Positions 6,987 through 14,921 of a DNA stretch of 32,811 nucleotides are shown here, piece after piece; the stretch's first letter is position 1, and each line of letters starts with the position of its first letter. The stretch comes from a virus, in IMG/VR virus record IMGVR_UViG_3300041809_003423, positions 1-32,811 of that record. One strand, given 5' to 3'. A program made the position numbers and the translations under genes. The notes under the pieces were generated by a model. That model made no database searches and was not told where the DNA came from. It was given only the letters and a program-made list of their open reading frames with translations.

Positions 6987-7536
6987 CGACGGAACACTTG
7001 CTCGTGAGCGTTTGCTGTGGCGAGGGTATGCAGGCGTTCGGTTCACGCTGGGATCTGACCGCGAACGGGCAATGCATTCCCTCCTGAAGACGAGAGTGCA
7101 GGCGCACTTTCACCGACTGCAGAACCAGGCCGCGCATTCTCGCGTGGGCATGGACTTCTGTTGGGCGCGGCTGACGATTCTCGTGATCAGCGCGATGAAT
7201 TGGGCTTGTGAGTACTGCGGCGAGCTGTTCGGTGTCGAAGATTTTGGGGTCGTCGAAAACGTCCCGCACAGCGGCAGGGACGCTCCCAGCACTGTCGTGA
7301 GGCTCGCAAACCTGCGAGTGTCGTGCGCGCGCTGTGCTGCCGCCAAAGGGCCGCTGAGCGGCGCGGAGTTTCTCGACCTGGTCGCGGCCCTGCGAGCGGC
7401 TGACCGGAATGCTTCGGCAATGGCGCTCGAGGCTTTGGGTCTCGGATACCGGGAGATGGCCTTGCGCGCGCGCCGCCAAGGTACTTCCCCGACCACCCCG
7501 GCCGCCGGTAACGCGCGAGGCGGGGTGTCGCACTAG
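6976..7536 (+). CDS. Degenerate HNH-like zinc protein
   Basis: The protein has about 186 residues. ATG 6976 is chosen because GGAAGG ends 12 bases upstream; the preceding stop overlaps it slightly. The core resembles an HNH nuclease: CEYCG, then a HSGRDAP...ANLRVSCARCAAAKG segment, with both CxxC pairs that hold structural zinc. The usual DH before the central loop reads EN, and the Asn after the second CxxC is Ala, so the catalytic His-Asn set appears lost. HNH proteins commonly sit near terminases and help packaging. Here a binding or vestigial role is more likely. The N-terminal ~70 residues are not recognised, and a shorter start near 7192 cannot be excluded. Confidence 0.6.
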   Translation: MRSDDGTLARERLLWRGYAGVRFTLGSDRERAMHSLLKTRVQAHFHRLQNQAAHSRVGMDFCWARLTILVISAMNWACEYCGELFGVEDFGVVENVPHSGRDAPSTVVRLANLRVSCARCAAAKGPLSGAEFLDLVAALRAADRNASAMALEALGLGYREMALRARRQGTSPTTPAAGNARGGVSH

Positions 7537-7577
7537 CGAACTGCTGGAAAAATGGGTTGTTTTTGGGTTGATTGTTG

Positions 7578-8096
7578 ATGTCGCAAACAGTGCACAATCC
7601 GGAGGCGATGAGTGACGCCGAGCTGCTGGCTGCGGCCGTCAGCGATGTTTGCGCGGTCTGCGGACGTCCCAAACTCACCAGCCGGGCGTTTTGCAACACG
7701 GATTGGGCGGCGTTGCCGCTGCATGCGCGTTGGGATCTCGGCCGCGGGCTGAATTCGCCCGGATTTGTCGGGATTATGCGCTGCTGGCTGCGCCATCTCC
7801 TCGTGCACAAGGACCGTTCCCGCCTATTCCGTTCACGAGCGGGAGAGTTGACCTTCCGAACCCTCGACGAGCTGCTCGCGGCCGGCTACAAGTTCAAAGA
7901 TCGCGTCCAGTGCGCTGCGCCGAGCTGCCTGCAGCCGATTCTGCTGGTCCGTCGTCCCGATCGCAGCCTGCTGGCGCTGGATGAACCGCAGTTGCAGCCG
8001 CATCGCTTCACCTGCAAGGACCCCGAGTATCTCCAGCGCCGGCGTGAGCTGAAGGAGCGCGTGAAAACGTCTGCACGGCGGCGGAGGGCCCGCTAA
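7578..8096 (+). CDS. Cys-rich zinc-binding hypothetical protein
   Basis: About 172 residues from ATG 7578; ATG 7608 is an alternative, with GGAGG only two bases upstream. Cys pairs at the start (CAVCG...FCNTDW) and middle (CAAPSCLQPI) plus a His/Cys pair (HRFTCKD) suggest one or two zinc ribbons. The C-terminus is Arg/Lys-rich, as in DNA- or RNA-binding proteins. Its stop abuts the terminase small subunit start (TAAATG), placing it at the head of the packaging operon. No family name can be given. Confidence 0.6.
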   Translation: MSQTVHNPEAMSDAELLAAAVSDVCAVCGRPKLTSRAFCNTDWAALPLHARWDLGRGLNSPGFVGIMRCWLRHLLVHKDRSRLFRSRAGELTFRTLDELLAAGYKFKDRVQCAAPSCLQPILLVRRPDRSLLALDEPQLQPHRFTCKDPEYLQRRRELKERVKTSARRRRAR

Positions 8097-8732
8097 ATGG
8101 CGCGCTCGACGCTGCTGACGCAGAAGGAATACGCGAAGCGCAAGCGCTGCACCCCGCAGTACATCAGCAAGCTGGTGCGCCAGGGCAAGATCAAGAAAGT
8201 CGGCAACCGCATCGATGCGCGCCAAGCGGACGCGGCGCTGCGCGACTGGAAACGGGAGGGGCGCGTAATTGGGCGCCGCGCCTCATCCAAGCCAAAGTCC
8301 AGGGCGCAGAAGAAACCCTCCTCGACGGGGAAACTCTATGCCGCGCGCGCCGATCGCGAAAGCTTTCAAGCCAAGCTGGCCGAGCTGACGTACAAGCGCG
8401 AACTCGGCGAGCTGGTCCCGGCGGCGGACGTGCTCGAGGCCGAGCGTCGCAAGAACGCGAACTTTCGCGCCAGCTTCCGGCGCCTGGCGCGATCGCTGGC
8501 GCCGCTGCTGCACCGCGCCACGTCGCCGGCGGAAGTCGAACGGCTGCTGCTGCGCGAAATCGATCTCGTGCTGGGTGAGCTGGCCGCCGATCCGCTGGGT
8601 ACGGGCGACCGGGTTCGGTTTGACGCGGCTCCAGAGGATTTAGCCGGTCTCGCACCCCCTTACGTCGGCGAGATTGCGCCAACGGTGCCCGTTATCCCAA
8701 CTATTGTCGAAGGAGAAACCGTCCATGGGTGA
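8097..8732 (+). CDS. terS: Terminase small subunit, Nu1-like
   Basis: The protein has 211 residues. It starts with a MerR/Nu1-type winged HTH (LTQKEYAKRKRCTPQYISKLVRQGKIKKVGNRIDARQADAAL), followed by a basic linker and a long helical domain (RESFQAKLAELTYKRELGELVPAADVLEAERRKNANFR...), the arrangement of lambda gpNu1-type small terminases. The HTH would bind cos- or pac-like DNA and the helical domain would oligomerise and bind TerL. The C-terminal ~40 residues are Pro/Val-rich. Unlike lambda, four small genes separate it from terL. Confidence 0.75.
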   Translation: MARSTLLTQKEYAKRKRCTPQYISKLVRQGKIKKVGNRIDARQADAALRDWKREGRVIGRRASSKPKSRAQKKPSSTGKLYAARADRESFQAKLAELTYKRELGELVPAADVLEAERRKNANFRASFRRLARSLAPLLHRATSPAEVERLLLREIDLVLGELAADPLGTGDRVRFDAAPEDLAGLAPPYVGEIAPTVPVIPTIVEGETVHG

Positions 8733-9111
8733 CACCCCGCTTCGTCCCCTCACCTTCTCCATGGCGCTCCGGCGATCGCGCCTGCCGCGCCAGCCGAGGC
8801 CGGAGTCGCAGATCGTCATCAACCCCGCGAAGGGGCGTGCGCAGCTGCGCCGCGGTTCTAAGCGGGACACAACTTACGGCCAGCCAATGCCGCCTTCCGC
8901 TGTCCAGGCTGCCGCCGTGGAGTTGACCGAGTTCGAGAAGCTCGCCGCGCGGCTCAATATCCCGGAGGGCGAGTGGGAAAAGTCCGAAGCCTTGCGGCGT
9001 TTCGCCCGCAAGCATGCCAGTCATCGCTACGTTCCTGAAAGTCTCCTCGACAAGTGGGGCATCACCGTCGAAGACTCGATCCTCGGCGTGCTCAAAGCGG
9101 GGCTGGCATGA
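8725..9111 (+). CDS. Hypothetical protein between terS and terL
   Basis: ATG 8725 with AGGAG at 8711-8715; it overlaps the end of terS by 8 bases. The product has 128 residues, with a basic N-terminal half and a C-terminal half of mixed helices (LTEFEKLAARLNIPEGEWEKSEALRRFARKHAS). The stop overlaps the next gene as ATGA. No family is recognised; its position suggests a packaging or early-expression accessory role. Confidence 0.65.
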   Translation: MGDTPLRPLTFSMALRRSRLPRQPRPESQIVINPAKGRAQLRRGSKRDTTYGQPMPPSAVQAAAVELTEFEKLAARLNIPEGEWEKSEALRRFARKHASHRYVPESLLDKWGITVEDSILGVLKAGLA

Positions 9112-9425
9112 GCAAGCGCTGGGACCAGATGACGACCCGGCAGCGCTGCTACCTGCTGTTTCGCCGCATCGATGACAACACCCGCGCCGTGGCGAAGCTG
9201 GGCTCGGCCATGTGGTATCTCACCTCCGACGAGTCCGACCTGGAATCGCTGCGCGCGTGCGCGCCCCGTGCCGTCGGCGAAGCTGCCCCGGATCTCGGAG
9301 TTGCGCTGCGCACCGTGATGCGCGAGCGCCGGGTCCTGCGCGATGCCATGGAGAACGAACTCGAGGTCCTGCGCCAGGAGAAGGCCGCCGCCGAGGTTGC
9401 GGCCGCTGGGAGGTCGCATGGCTAG
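9108..9425 (+). CDS. Hypothetical helical protein
   Basis: A 105-residue product starting at the ATGA overlap. It is predominantly charged alpha-helix, ending in a coiled-coil-like stretch (MENELEVLRQEKAAAEVAAAG). Overlap with both neighbours (ATGA upstream, 8 bases downstream) marks a tightly packed operon. Function not recognised. Confidence 0.6.
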   Translation: MSKRWDQMTTRQRCYLLFRRIDDNTRAVAKLGSAMWYLTSDESDLESLRACAPRAVGEAAPDLGVALRTVMRERRVLRDAMENELEVLRQEKAAAEVAAAGRSHG

Positions 9426-9672
9426 CCAGCTGGAGAAGGTCACCGCCGAGATTCTGTCGCGGGTCGAGGAGAAGTACATCCTCACGCTTCGCCCTGGCTG
9501 CGAGCACCTCTCGGCCGACGAGCTGGCCGGCATCATCGCGATCGGCCTCGATCTGCAGGCGCAAAAAACGCTCAAGCTGGAGATCGACACCGAGGACCTG
9601 GCGAAGACGCTGGCCGAGATTCGGCGTCGAATCGTTGCCGCGCTCACGCCTCCGCGTGGACGCGCCAATTGA
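9418..9672 (+). CDS. Small acidic hypothetical protein
   Basis: ATG 9418 with GGGAGG at 9408-9413. The 84-residue product is mostly helix (MASQLEKVTAEILSRVEEK... and DLQAQKTLKLEIDTEDLAKTLAEIRRRIV) and ends with a short basic Pro/Arg tail. It overlaps the previous gene by 8 bases. No family recognised. Confidence 0.6.
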   Translation: MASQLEKVTAEILSRVEEKYILTLRPGCEHLSADELAGIIAIGLDLQAQKTLKLEIDTEDLAKTLAEIRRRIVAALTPPRGRAN

Positions 9673-9688
9673 AAAAGAGGAGTGTCCT

Positions 9689-10189
9689 GTGGGCTACTGC
9701 AAGCCATGTCTGGGTGCCGGACATCAGTGTGAAGCTCGCGAGGGAAGCGACGAATGCATCTTCTGTGAAGATGGCGTCGCCTGCCCGCGTGATCGGGTCG
9801 CAAAAGCAGCTGTTCGCCCGTCGCCTGTACGGGTGAGCGAACTAAAGTCAGCCAAAAAGGAGAAGCCAATCATGCTGGAAACCGTCAAGAGGACCTGCTC
9901 GGTCGAGGGCTGCGACAAGCAGCTCGGCTCAGCCAATCAGAGTGGCCGCTGCACAAAGCATTTTTACGTGCCGAAAGGCGCCCGTCGCGGCGTTGCCGCA
10001 GTCAAGCCGAAGATCCTGTCGACGGGGATGCGGGTGTTGCGCAGGGGGGGGGCGAAACGGGGCGCTGCGCCGGCGGGCGAGGTCGTTGCCGTGGCTGTTC
10101 ACGAGTCGCGTCTCGCGGAACTCTTTGCCAATCTGCCGCCGGATGCGCGGGCCGTGCTGCTCTCCGGGTATTTTAGCCGCGAGGCGTAG
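9689..10189 (+). CDS. Double zinc-motif protein upstream of terL
   Basis: GTG 9689 with AGAGGAG at 9676-9682. The 166-residue protein has an N-terminal cluster CKPC...HQC...CIFCEDGVAC and a second cluster (CSVEGCDKQL...RCTKH), both typical of zinc-binding ribbons, then a basic linker and a helical end (SRLAELFANLPPDARAVLLSG). An in-frame internal ATG before the second cluster (about 9871) is preceded by AAGGAG, so a shorter form with only the second motif may also be made. The coding sequence contains a run of nine G at 10044-10052. Function unknown, possibly nucleic-acid binding. Confidence 0.6.
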   Translation: MGYCKPCLGAGHQCEAREGSDECIFCEDGVACPRDRVAKAAVRPSPVRVSELKSAKKEKPIMLETVKRTCSVEGCDKQLGSANQSGRCTKHFYVPKGARRGVAAVKPKILSTGMRVLRRGGAKRGAAPAGEVVAVAVHESRLAELFANLPPDARAVLLSGYFSREA

Positions 10190-10195
10190 CGCTCC

Positions 10196-12301
10196 ATGGC
10201 CCTGCAAACGTCTGCACTTTCGCTCTCGCCGCGCGTCCTGGCCGTCTTCCAGGACGCCGCGGCGGTCCTCAAGCCGCCGCCGCCTTCCTCGGTGTCACAG
10301 TGGGCGGAGCGGTGTCGTGTACTCTCGACGGAATCCTCAGCCGAGCCGGGGCGCTATCGCACGGCGCGCGCGCCGTACCAACGTGGTATGCAGAACGCGG
10401 TCAACTTGCCCGGCGTGGAAGAGATCGTCTACTTCACCTCGGCGCAGATCGGCAAGTCGCTCTGCCTGGAGAACATCCTCGGCTACTTCATGCAGGAGGA
10501 CCCGTCGCCGATCATCTGGATGTGGCCGACGCTCGAGGTCGCCAAGAGCTGGAGCATCGACACCCTGCAGCCGATGCTGCGCGACACCACAACGCTCTGC
10601 GATCTGACGGCCGAGGGCGGTCGCAAGTCGTCGAACTCCACCCTGTTCAAGAAATTTCCCGGCGGATGGCTGGCCGTGATCGGTGCCAACTCTCCCGGCA
10701 CGCTGCGCCGGCGCCGCGCGCGGATCCTGATCGCCGACGAAGTCGACGCCTACAACGCCAGCGCTGGCCCTGAGGGCGATCCGATCATGCTGGTGGCCAA
10801 GCGGTCGACCACCTTCTGGAACCGGCTGCGCATCCTGAGCTCGACGACCACCCTCAAGGGTGCCTCCCGCATCGATGCCGCCTATGATGCCAGCGATCGC
10901 CGTAAGTACTGGGTGCCGTGCCCGCACTGCTCCCAGGCTGCCGGCCATGATGACGGCTTTCAGGTTCTGCAGTTCAAGCGGCTCATCTGGGACAAACCGC
11001 CAGCGCCGGAGACGACGGTCTATCCCTGTGAGCATTGCGGTGCGGCTCTCACCGAGTTCGACAAGCCGTGGATGCTCGAGCATGGCGAGTGGCGGCCGGA
11101 GCGGCCGGAGGTCCTCAAGATTGCTGGCTTCTGGATTAACGAGCTCTATTCGCCGTTTGTGACCTGGGCGGAGATGGCGACCGCCTTTCTCTCGGCGACC
11201 GCCCATCGCGAAAACCCGGAGATGCTCAAGACCTTCGTCAATCTGTCGCTCGCTGAGCCCTATGAGATCCGCGACGAGCAGATCGATGTCGACGATCTGA
11301 GAAAGCGCGTCGAGGACTACGAGCCTCACATATTGCCTCGGGGCGTTGCCGTGCTTACCGCCGGCGTCGACGTCCAGGCCGATCGCCTTGAGGTCGAGCT
11401 GGTCGGCTGGGGCCGCGGCGAGGAAAGCTGGTCGATCGATTTCGCCCGCTTCGACGGCGATACAGGGGCGCCGGACGTCTGGCAGAAGCTGGATGAATAC
11501 CTGGTCGGACGCTGGTGGCACTCGCTGGCGCCCGATGATCTGTCACTCGAGATCGCCGCCGTCTTCGTCGACTCCGGATTCCGCGCCGCCAATGTCTACG
11601 CCTTCACCAAGACGCGTGGCGATCGCCGCGTCTTCGCCTCGAAGGGGATGTCGGGTTTCAACCGGCCACCGGTGATGAAGTGGAATCGCAATAACCAGGC
11701 GCGCGTGAAGCTGTATCCCGTCTCGGTCGATGTGGTGAAGGAGCTGATCTATTCCAGGATCCGGGTGCCGTCGCCTGGGCCTGGCTACATGCACTTTTCG
11801 CGGGCGAAGAACCTGAATGAGTCGCCGGAGTACTTCGACCAGCTCACAGCCGAGAAGATCGAGCGCAAGAATAAGCACGGCTACCCGGTCCGCTACTGGG
11901 TGCTGCCGCCTGGCAAGCGTAACGAGGCGCTCGATTGTCGCGTCCTTGCGACGGCAGCGCTGCATTCTCTCGTCGATCGCACGCCCGTGCCGGTGATGCT
12001 GGACCATCTCTACCGCAGCTTGTGCGATCGCGCCAAGGATCTGCTCGCCAAGCGGCGCGAGCGGACGGACCCGAATCAGCTGGAGTTATTGCATGAGCGA
12101 GCAGCTGTACGTGTACCGATGGAGCCGGTATCTGGGGATGCCGGTATGCGAGGGCCGCAAGGGGAAGATGTGCCGCCTGCTGGTGAGGGGCAAGCGGAAC
12201 AGCTGCCTGATCCAGTTTCTGGACGGCCACAAGGCGGTGACGAGCCGCAACGCCCTCCGCAAGGCCCTCCTGCCGTGAGAAGAAGGTCGTCGTGGATTTG
12301 A
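10196..12301 (+). CDS. terL: Terminase large subunit, GpA family
   Basis: A 701-residue packaging ATPase/nuclease of the lambda gpA family. The ATPase P-loop variant is SAQIGKS at 82-88 (Lys87) and the Walker B is ILIADEVD at 177-184. A zinc-knuckle pair, CPHC and CEHC, follows. The RNase-H-like nuclease shows the expected acidic residues: Asp392 (GVDVQAD), Asp459 (FVDSG) and Asp580 (EALDCRVLA). It would cut concatemers and drive DNA through the portal. The last ~69 codons become Pro/Gly/Arg-rich and overlap a separate well-formed gene (12093-12278) in another frame, so this tail looks like a read-on extension rather than a family feature. Confidence 0.93.
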   Translation: MALQTSALSLSPRVLAVFQDAAAVLKPPPPSSVSQWAERCRVLSTESSAEPGRYRTARAPYQRGMQNAVNLPGVEEIVYFTSAQIGKSLCLENILGYFMQEDPSPIIWMWPTLEVAKSWSIDTLQPMLRDTTTLCDLTAEGGRKSSNSTLFKKFPGGWLAVIGANSPGTLRRRRARILIADEVDAYNASAGPEGDPIMLVAKRSTTFWNRLRILSSTTTLKGASRIDAAYDASDRRKYWVPCPHCSQAAGHDDGFQVLQFKRLIWDKPPAPETTVYPCEHCGAALTEFDKPWMLEHGEWRPERPEVLKIAGFWINELYSPFVTWAEMATAFLSATAHRENPEMLKTFVNLSLAEPYEIRDEQIDVDDLRKRVEDYEPHILPRGVAVLTAGVDVQADRLEVELVGWGRGEESWSIDFARFDGDTGAPDVWQKLDEYLVGRWWHSLAPDDLSLEIAAVFVDSGFRAANVYAFTKTRGDRRVFASKGMSGFNRPPVMKWNRNNQARVKLYPVSVDVVKELIYSRIRVPSPGPGYMHFSRAKNLNESPEYFDQLTAEKIERKNKHGYPVRYWVLPPGKRNEALDCRVLATAALHSLVDRTPVPVMLDHLYRSLCDRAKDLLAKRRERTDPNQLELLHERAAVRVPMEPVSGDAGMRGPQGEDVPPAGEGQAEQLPDPVSGRPQGGDEPQRPPQGPPAVRRRSSWI
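12093..12278 (+). CDS. Small phage protein nested over the terL 3' end
   Basis: A 61-residue product with ATG 12093 and GGAG at 12082-12085. It carries the pattern RKGKMCRLLVRGKRNSCLIQF, then DGHKAVTSRNALRKAL, which I recall from short conserved proteins in phages and mobile elements: a small beta-barrel-like protein with a VTSRNAL motif. Protein-like composition in this frame contrasts with the Pro/Gly/Arg-rich terL frame over the same DNA. It occupies the place of small head genes after terL. Role unknown. Confidence 0.7.
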   Translation: MSEQLYVYRWSRYLGMPVCEGRKGKMCRLLVRGKRNSCLIQFLDGHKAVTSRNALRKALLP

Positions 12302-12489
12302 AAACTTTTCGGTGAGGAAAGGAGGTCGCGGAGAATCGCCAGAGCCTTGTTCGTGGCCGCGCGTTTTAGCAAAGCGCGGCCCGGACAACAAAAAAACCCA
12401 ACTTCCAAAAGTGCCTCCCACCCGCATAAATAAAGGCTGAAAAAAAATAATTTGCATTCGGTTCCCCGAAATCCCTAAAGTCGCTCGCG
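12302..12489 (+). other. AT-rich intergenic region with hairpin
   Basis: This is the widest gap in the packaging/head region. A perfect 8-bp stem GGCCGCGC (12355-12362) / GCGCGGCC (12374-12381) is followed by A-runs, not T-runs, on the plus strand, so plus-strand termination is doubtful. From 12387 to 12455 the DNA is A-rich, then a short TTCGG/CCGAA hairpin (12457-12470) ends 19 bases before the next ATG, which lacks a ribosome site. A late promoter could sit here, but I see no good -35/-10 pair. Confidence 0.4.
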
Positions 12490-13278
12490 ATGACGACGGG
12501 AAGCGGATTTCGGCAGCCATTCGGAAAACAGCTCATAGCCGGCGACGACTGGAGCTGGAGGATCACCCTCCATCGGTACCCGCCGACCGCCTATACCCTG
12601 AAGTACTTCTTCCGAGGAAATTGCGAAAATGCGACGCTCAATGTAGTTGCCACCATCGACGAAGATGGCCAGCAGTACGATCTTGCCGTTCCCAATTCCC
12701 TGACCGAGTCGTTGCCGCCCGGCGTGTACGCCTGGCAGATGTGCGTCTTCGCCACTGACGGCGCCGGCGCGTGGCAGGCCGCCACGAACTACGAAGTCGG
12801 CGACATGGTTTACGACGGCGAGTGTTTGCAGGAGTGCACCACTCCCGGCACGTCCGGATCCGAACCGCCGACCTGGGTGGAAACGCTCAACGGAACCACC
12901 GACGACGGCACTGACGGCCCGGTCTGGACTTGTCAGGGCAAGCCGGCGCGTACCGAGCTCGATCGCGGCGACGTGGCGGTCATTCCTGACATTTCAGCGC
13001 AGACCGCGCCTTATGACGGCCGGTCCTGGCCGGTGCGCATGCTCCAGGCGGTTGAGTGCGTCCTCGAGGGGCGCGCCACCCGCGTCGAGCGCCAGTACGC
13101 CATCGCCGGCCGCGAGTTACAGCTGATGTCGAAAGACGAGCTGATGAGCTGGCGCGGCGAGCTCAAGAATCTGGTCAAGCGCGAGCTGATTGACAGCGGC
13201 CAGGATGACGGCCGCGGAAGTCATGTTCTCGCTGGTTTTGATCGCGGGGCCATCGGTCCTGGAGTGTGGAACAAATGA
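12490..13278 (+). CDS. Head-tail connector (W-like) with N-terminal beta domain and inserted CBM-like module
   Basis: The product has 262 residues. Residues ~15-90 match a phage beta domain (DDWSWRITLHRYPPTAYTLKYFF...PGVYAWQM). Residues 94-150 form a CBM5/12-like module (AWQAATNYEVGDMVYDG..., SGSEPPTW, VWTCQG). Residues ~195-250 are W-like (YAIAGRELQLMSKDELMSWRGELKNLVKREL), expected next to the portal as the head-tail joining part. There is no ribosome site before ATG 12490, so leaderless translation or a different start is possible. The stop overlaps the portal start. The inserted module is odd for a neck protein and recurs in the tail-tip protein. Confidence 0.65.
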   Translation: MTTGSGFRQPFGKQLIAGDDWSWRITLHRYPPTAYTLKYFFRGNCENATLNVVATIDEDGQQYDLAVPNSLTESLPPGVYAWQMCVFATDGAGAWQAATNYEVGDMVYDGECLQECTTPGTSGSEPPTWVETLNGTTDDGTDGPVWTCQGKPARTELDRGDVAVIPDISAQTAPYDGRSWPVRMLQAVECVLEGRATRVERQYAIAGRELQLMSKDELMSWRGELKNLVKRELIDSGQDDGRGSHVLAGFDRGAIGPGVWNK

Positions 13279-14921
13279 AGCTCCTGGATAAGTTGGCGCG
13301 CCGTTTTGGCTACGGGCCGATCAAGGCGACCACCTACGGACCGGCGCCCTTCCGCGGCGCGTCGCTGGACCGCCTCACCCGCGATTGGCCCATTGCCATT
13401 CTGTCGGCCGACCAGGAGACGCGCCTGTCGCTGCGCTTCATGCGCGGCCGCTGCCGGGTTCTGGCGCACAACAATGACTACGCGCTTCGCTTCCTCAATA
13501 AGGCCAAGGAAAATGTCATCGGGGCGAATGGGATCACGCTGGAGATGTCCTTTGACGAGGAGATCCCCGGCGCTGATCAGTTGAACCGCGCTATCGAGAC
13601 GGCATGGCAGCGCTGGGGCGAGAAGGTTTCTGCCGACGGCAAGCTCACCTTTACCGATTACTGCCAGCTGGCCATCAGCAATGTGCTGATGGATGGCGAA
13701 GTCTTCCAGCGCCGCATCGACGGCTATCCGTACAACAAGTGCCGCTTCGCGGTCGACTTTCTCGACCCCGACCAGGTCGACGAGATGTGGAACCGCTTGC
13801 GCCGGCCAGGCATGGCCGGCGTCGGCGTCGACGCCTCGCAGGAAAACGAAGTCCGCATGGGCGTCGAGAAGGACATCTGGGGTCGCCCGGTCGCCTACTG
13901 GACCTATTACGGCCATCCCTCGGAGGTGGCCGGCGTGGTGCGCGTGCGCGTTCCCGCCGAGCTACTGAATCACGCCTATGTGTTCAAGCGGGTCGCCCAG
14001 ACGCGCGGCGTTCCCTGGCTGCATACCGCCATGACCCGCATGTTCATGCTGGGCGAATACGAAGAGGCTGAGCTGGTGGCGTCGCGCCTGGCCGCCTGCA
14101 AGATGGGCTACTTCGTTTCCAAAACGGGCGAGGAGTACACCGGCGCCGGTGTCAAGCGCGAGCCCGATGCGGACGGCAAGGTGAAGCCGCTGCAGGCCGT
14201 GGTCGAGCCTGGTTCCTGGGAGGAGCTGCCCGAAAGCGTCCAGCCGATGACGGTGGACTGGCAGCATCCGAATTCTGCTTATTCCGAATTCATGCGGGCG
14301 ATGCTGCGTGGCGCCTCCATGGGCCTGAACGCCAGCTATGCCACCGTCTCCGGCGATCTGCGCGATGTGAACTTCTCCAGCCTGCGCCAGGGCGTGCTAG
14401 ACGAGCGCGAGGGCTGGAAGGCCTTGCAGGCGTTTGCACGCGATCACCTGGTGAAGCCGGTCTTCGCCTGGTGGCTGCCGATGGCCATTACCAGCGGGCA
14501 GCTGGAGATTCCGGCGTCGGTCTCTCTCGACGACATCCTCGAAAACGCGCAGTGGGGCCTGCGCGGCTGGGATTGGGTGGATCCGCTGAAGGATTCGCAG
14601 ACGTCCATCATCGGCATCCGGTCCTGCGTCTCCACCATGGCGGCCGAAGCTGGCGCCAGGGGCCGCGACTGGAGAAAGAACATCGACCAGCGCGCCAAAG
14701 AGATCGCGTATGCGAAAGCCAAGGGCGTGCCCATCGACCTGACCACCAGCGGCGCCGGCGGTGTCGAAGGCGATCTGCCCGCCGAGGATCCGGAGCGCGG
14801 CGCCGAGCCGACCAAGGCGGTTCCGGGCGCGCCTGCTCCAGGTCCTGGCCAAGCTCCTCGCGCTCCCGGTAGCAAACCGAACGGCCGTGGCGCACTTACC
14901 CACGTGAGGTTACCGCAATGA
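13275..14921 (+). CDS. Portal protein, lambda gpB family
   Basis: The protein has 548 residues. ATG 13275 (ATGA overlap) is favoured with GGAG at 13261-13264; GTG 13266 is an alternative. The sequence fits lambda-type portals: an early Arg-rich segment with HNNDYALRFLNKAKENVIGANGI, a central block (FQRRIDGYPYNKCRFAVDFLDPDQVD), and the conserved MRAMLRGASMGLNASYATVSGDLRDVNFSSLR motif. It would form the dodecameric channel at one head vertex, docking TerL and later the connector. The C-terminal ~50 residues are Pro/Gly-rich and disordered. The stop overlaps the capsid ORF start as ATGA. Confidence 0.92.
   Translation: MKLLDKLARRFGYGPIKATTYGPAPFRGASLDRLTRDWPIAILSADQETRLSLRFMRGRCRVLAHNNDYALRFLNKAKENVIGANGITLEMSFDEEIPGADQLNRAIETAWQRWGEKVSADGKLTFTDYCQLAISNVLMDGEVFQRRIDGYPYNKCRFAVDFLDPDQVDEMWNRLRRPGMAGVGVDASQENEVRMGVEKDIWGRPVAYWTYYGHPSEVAGVVRVRVPAELLNHAYVFKRVAQTRGVPWLHTAMTRMFMLGEYEEAELVASRLAACKMGYFVSKTGEEYTGAGVKREPDADGKVKPLQAVVEPGSWEELPESVQPMTVDWQHPNSAYSEFMRAMLRGASMGLNASYATVSGDLRDVNFSSLRQGVLDEREGWKALQAFARDHLVKPVFAWWLPMAITSGQLEIPASVSLDDILENAQWGLRGWDWVDPLKDSQTSIIGIRSCVSTMAAEAGARGRDWRKNIDQRAKEIAYAKAKGVPIDLTTSGAGGVEGDLPAEDPERGAEPTKAVPGAPAPGPGQAPRAPGSKPNGRGALTHVRLPQ

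Noticed and set aside
12355-12381. Late terminator after terL
   Set aside because: The 8-bp stem is perfect but is followed by A-rich rather than T-rich sequence on the plus strand, so plus-strand termination is not supported.
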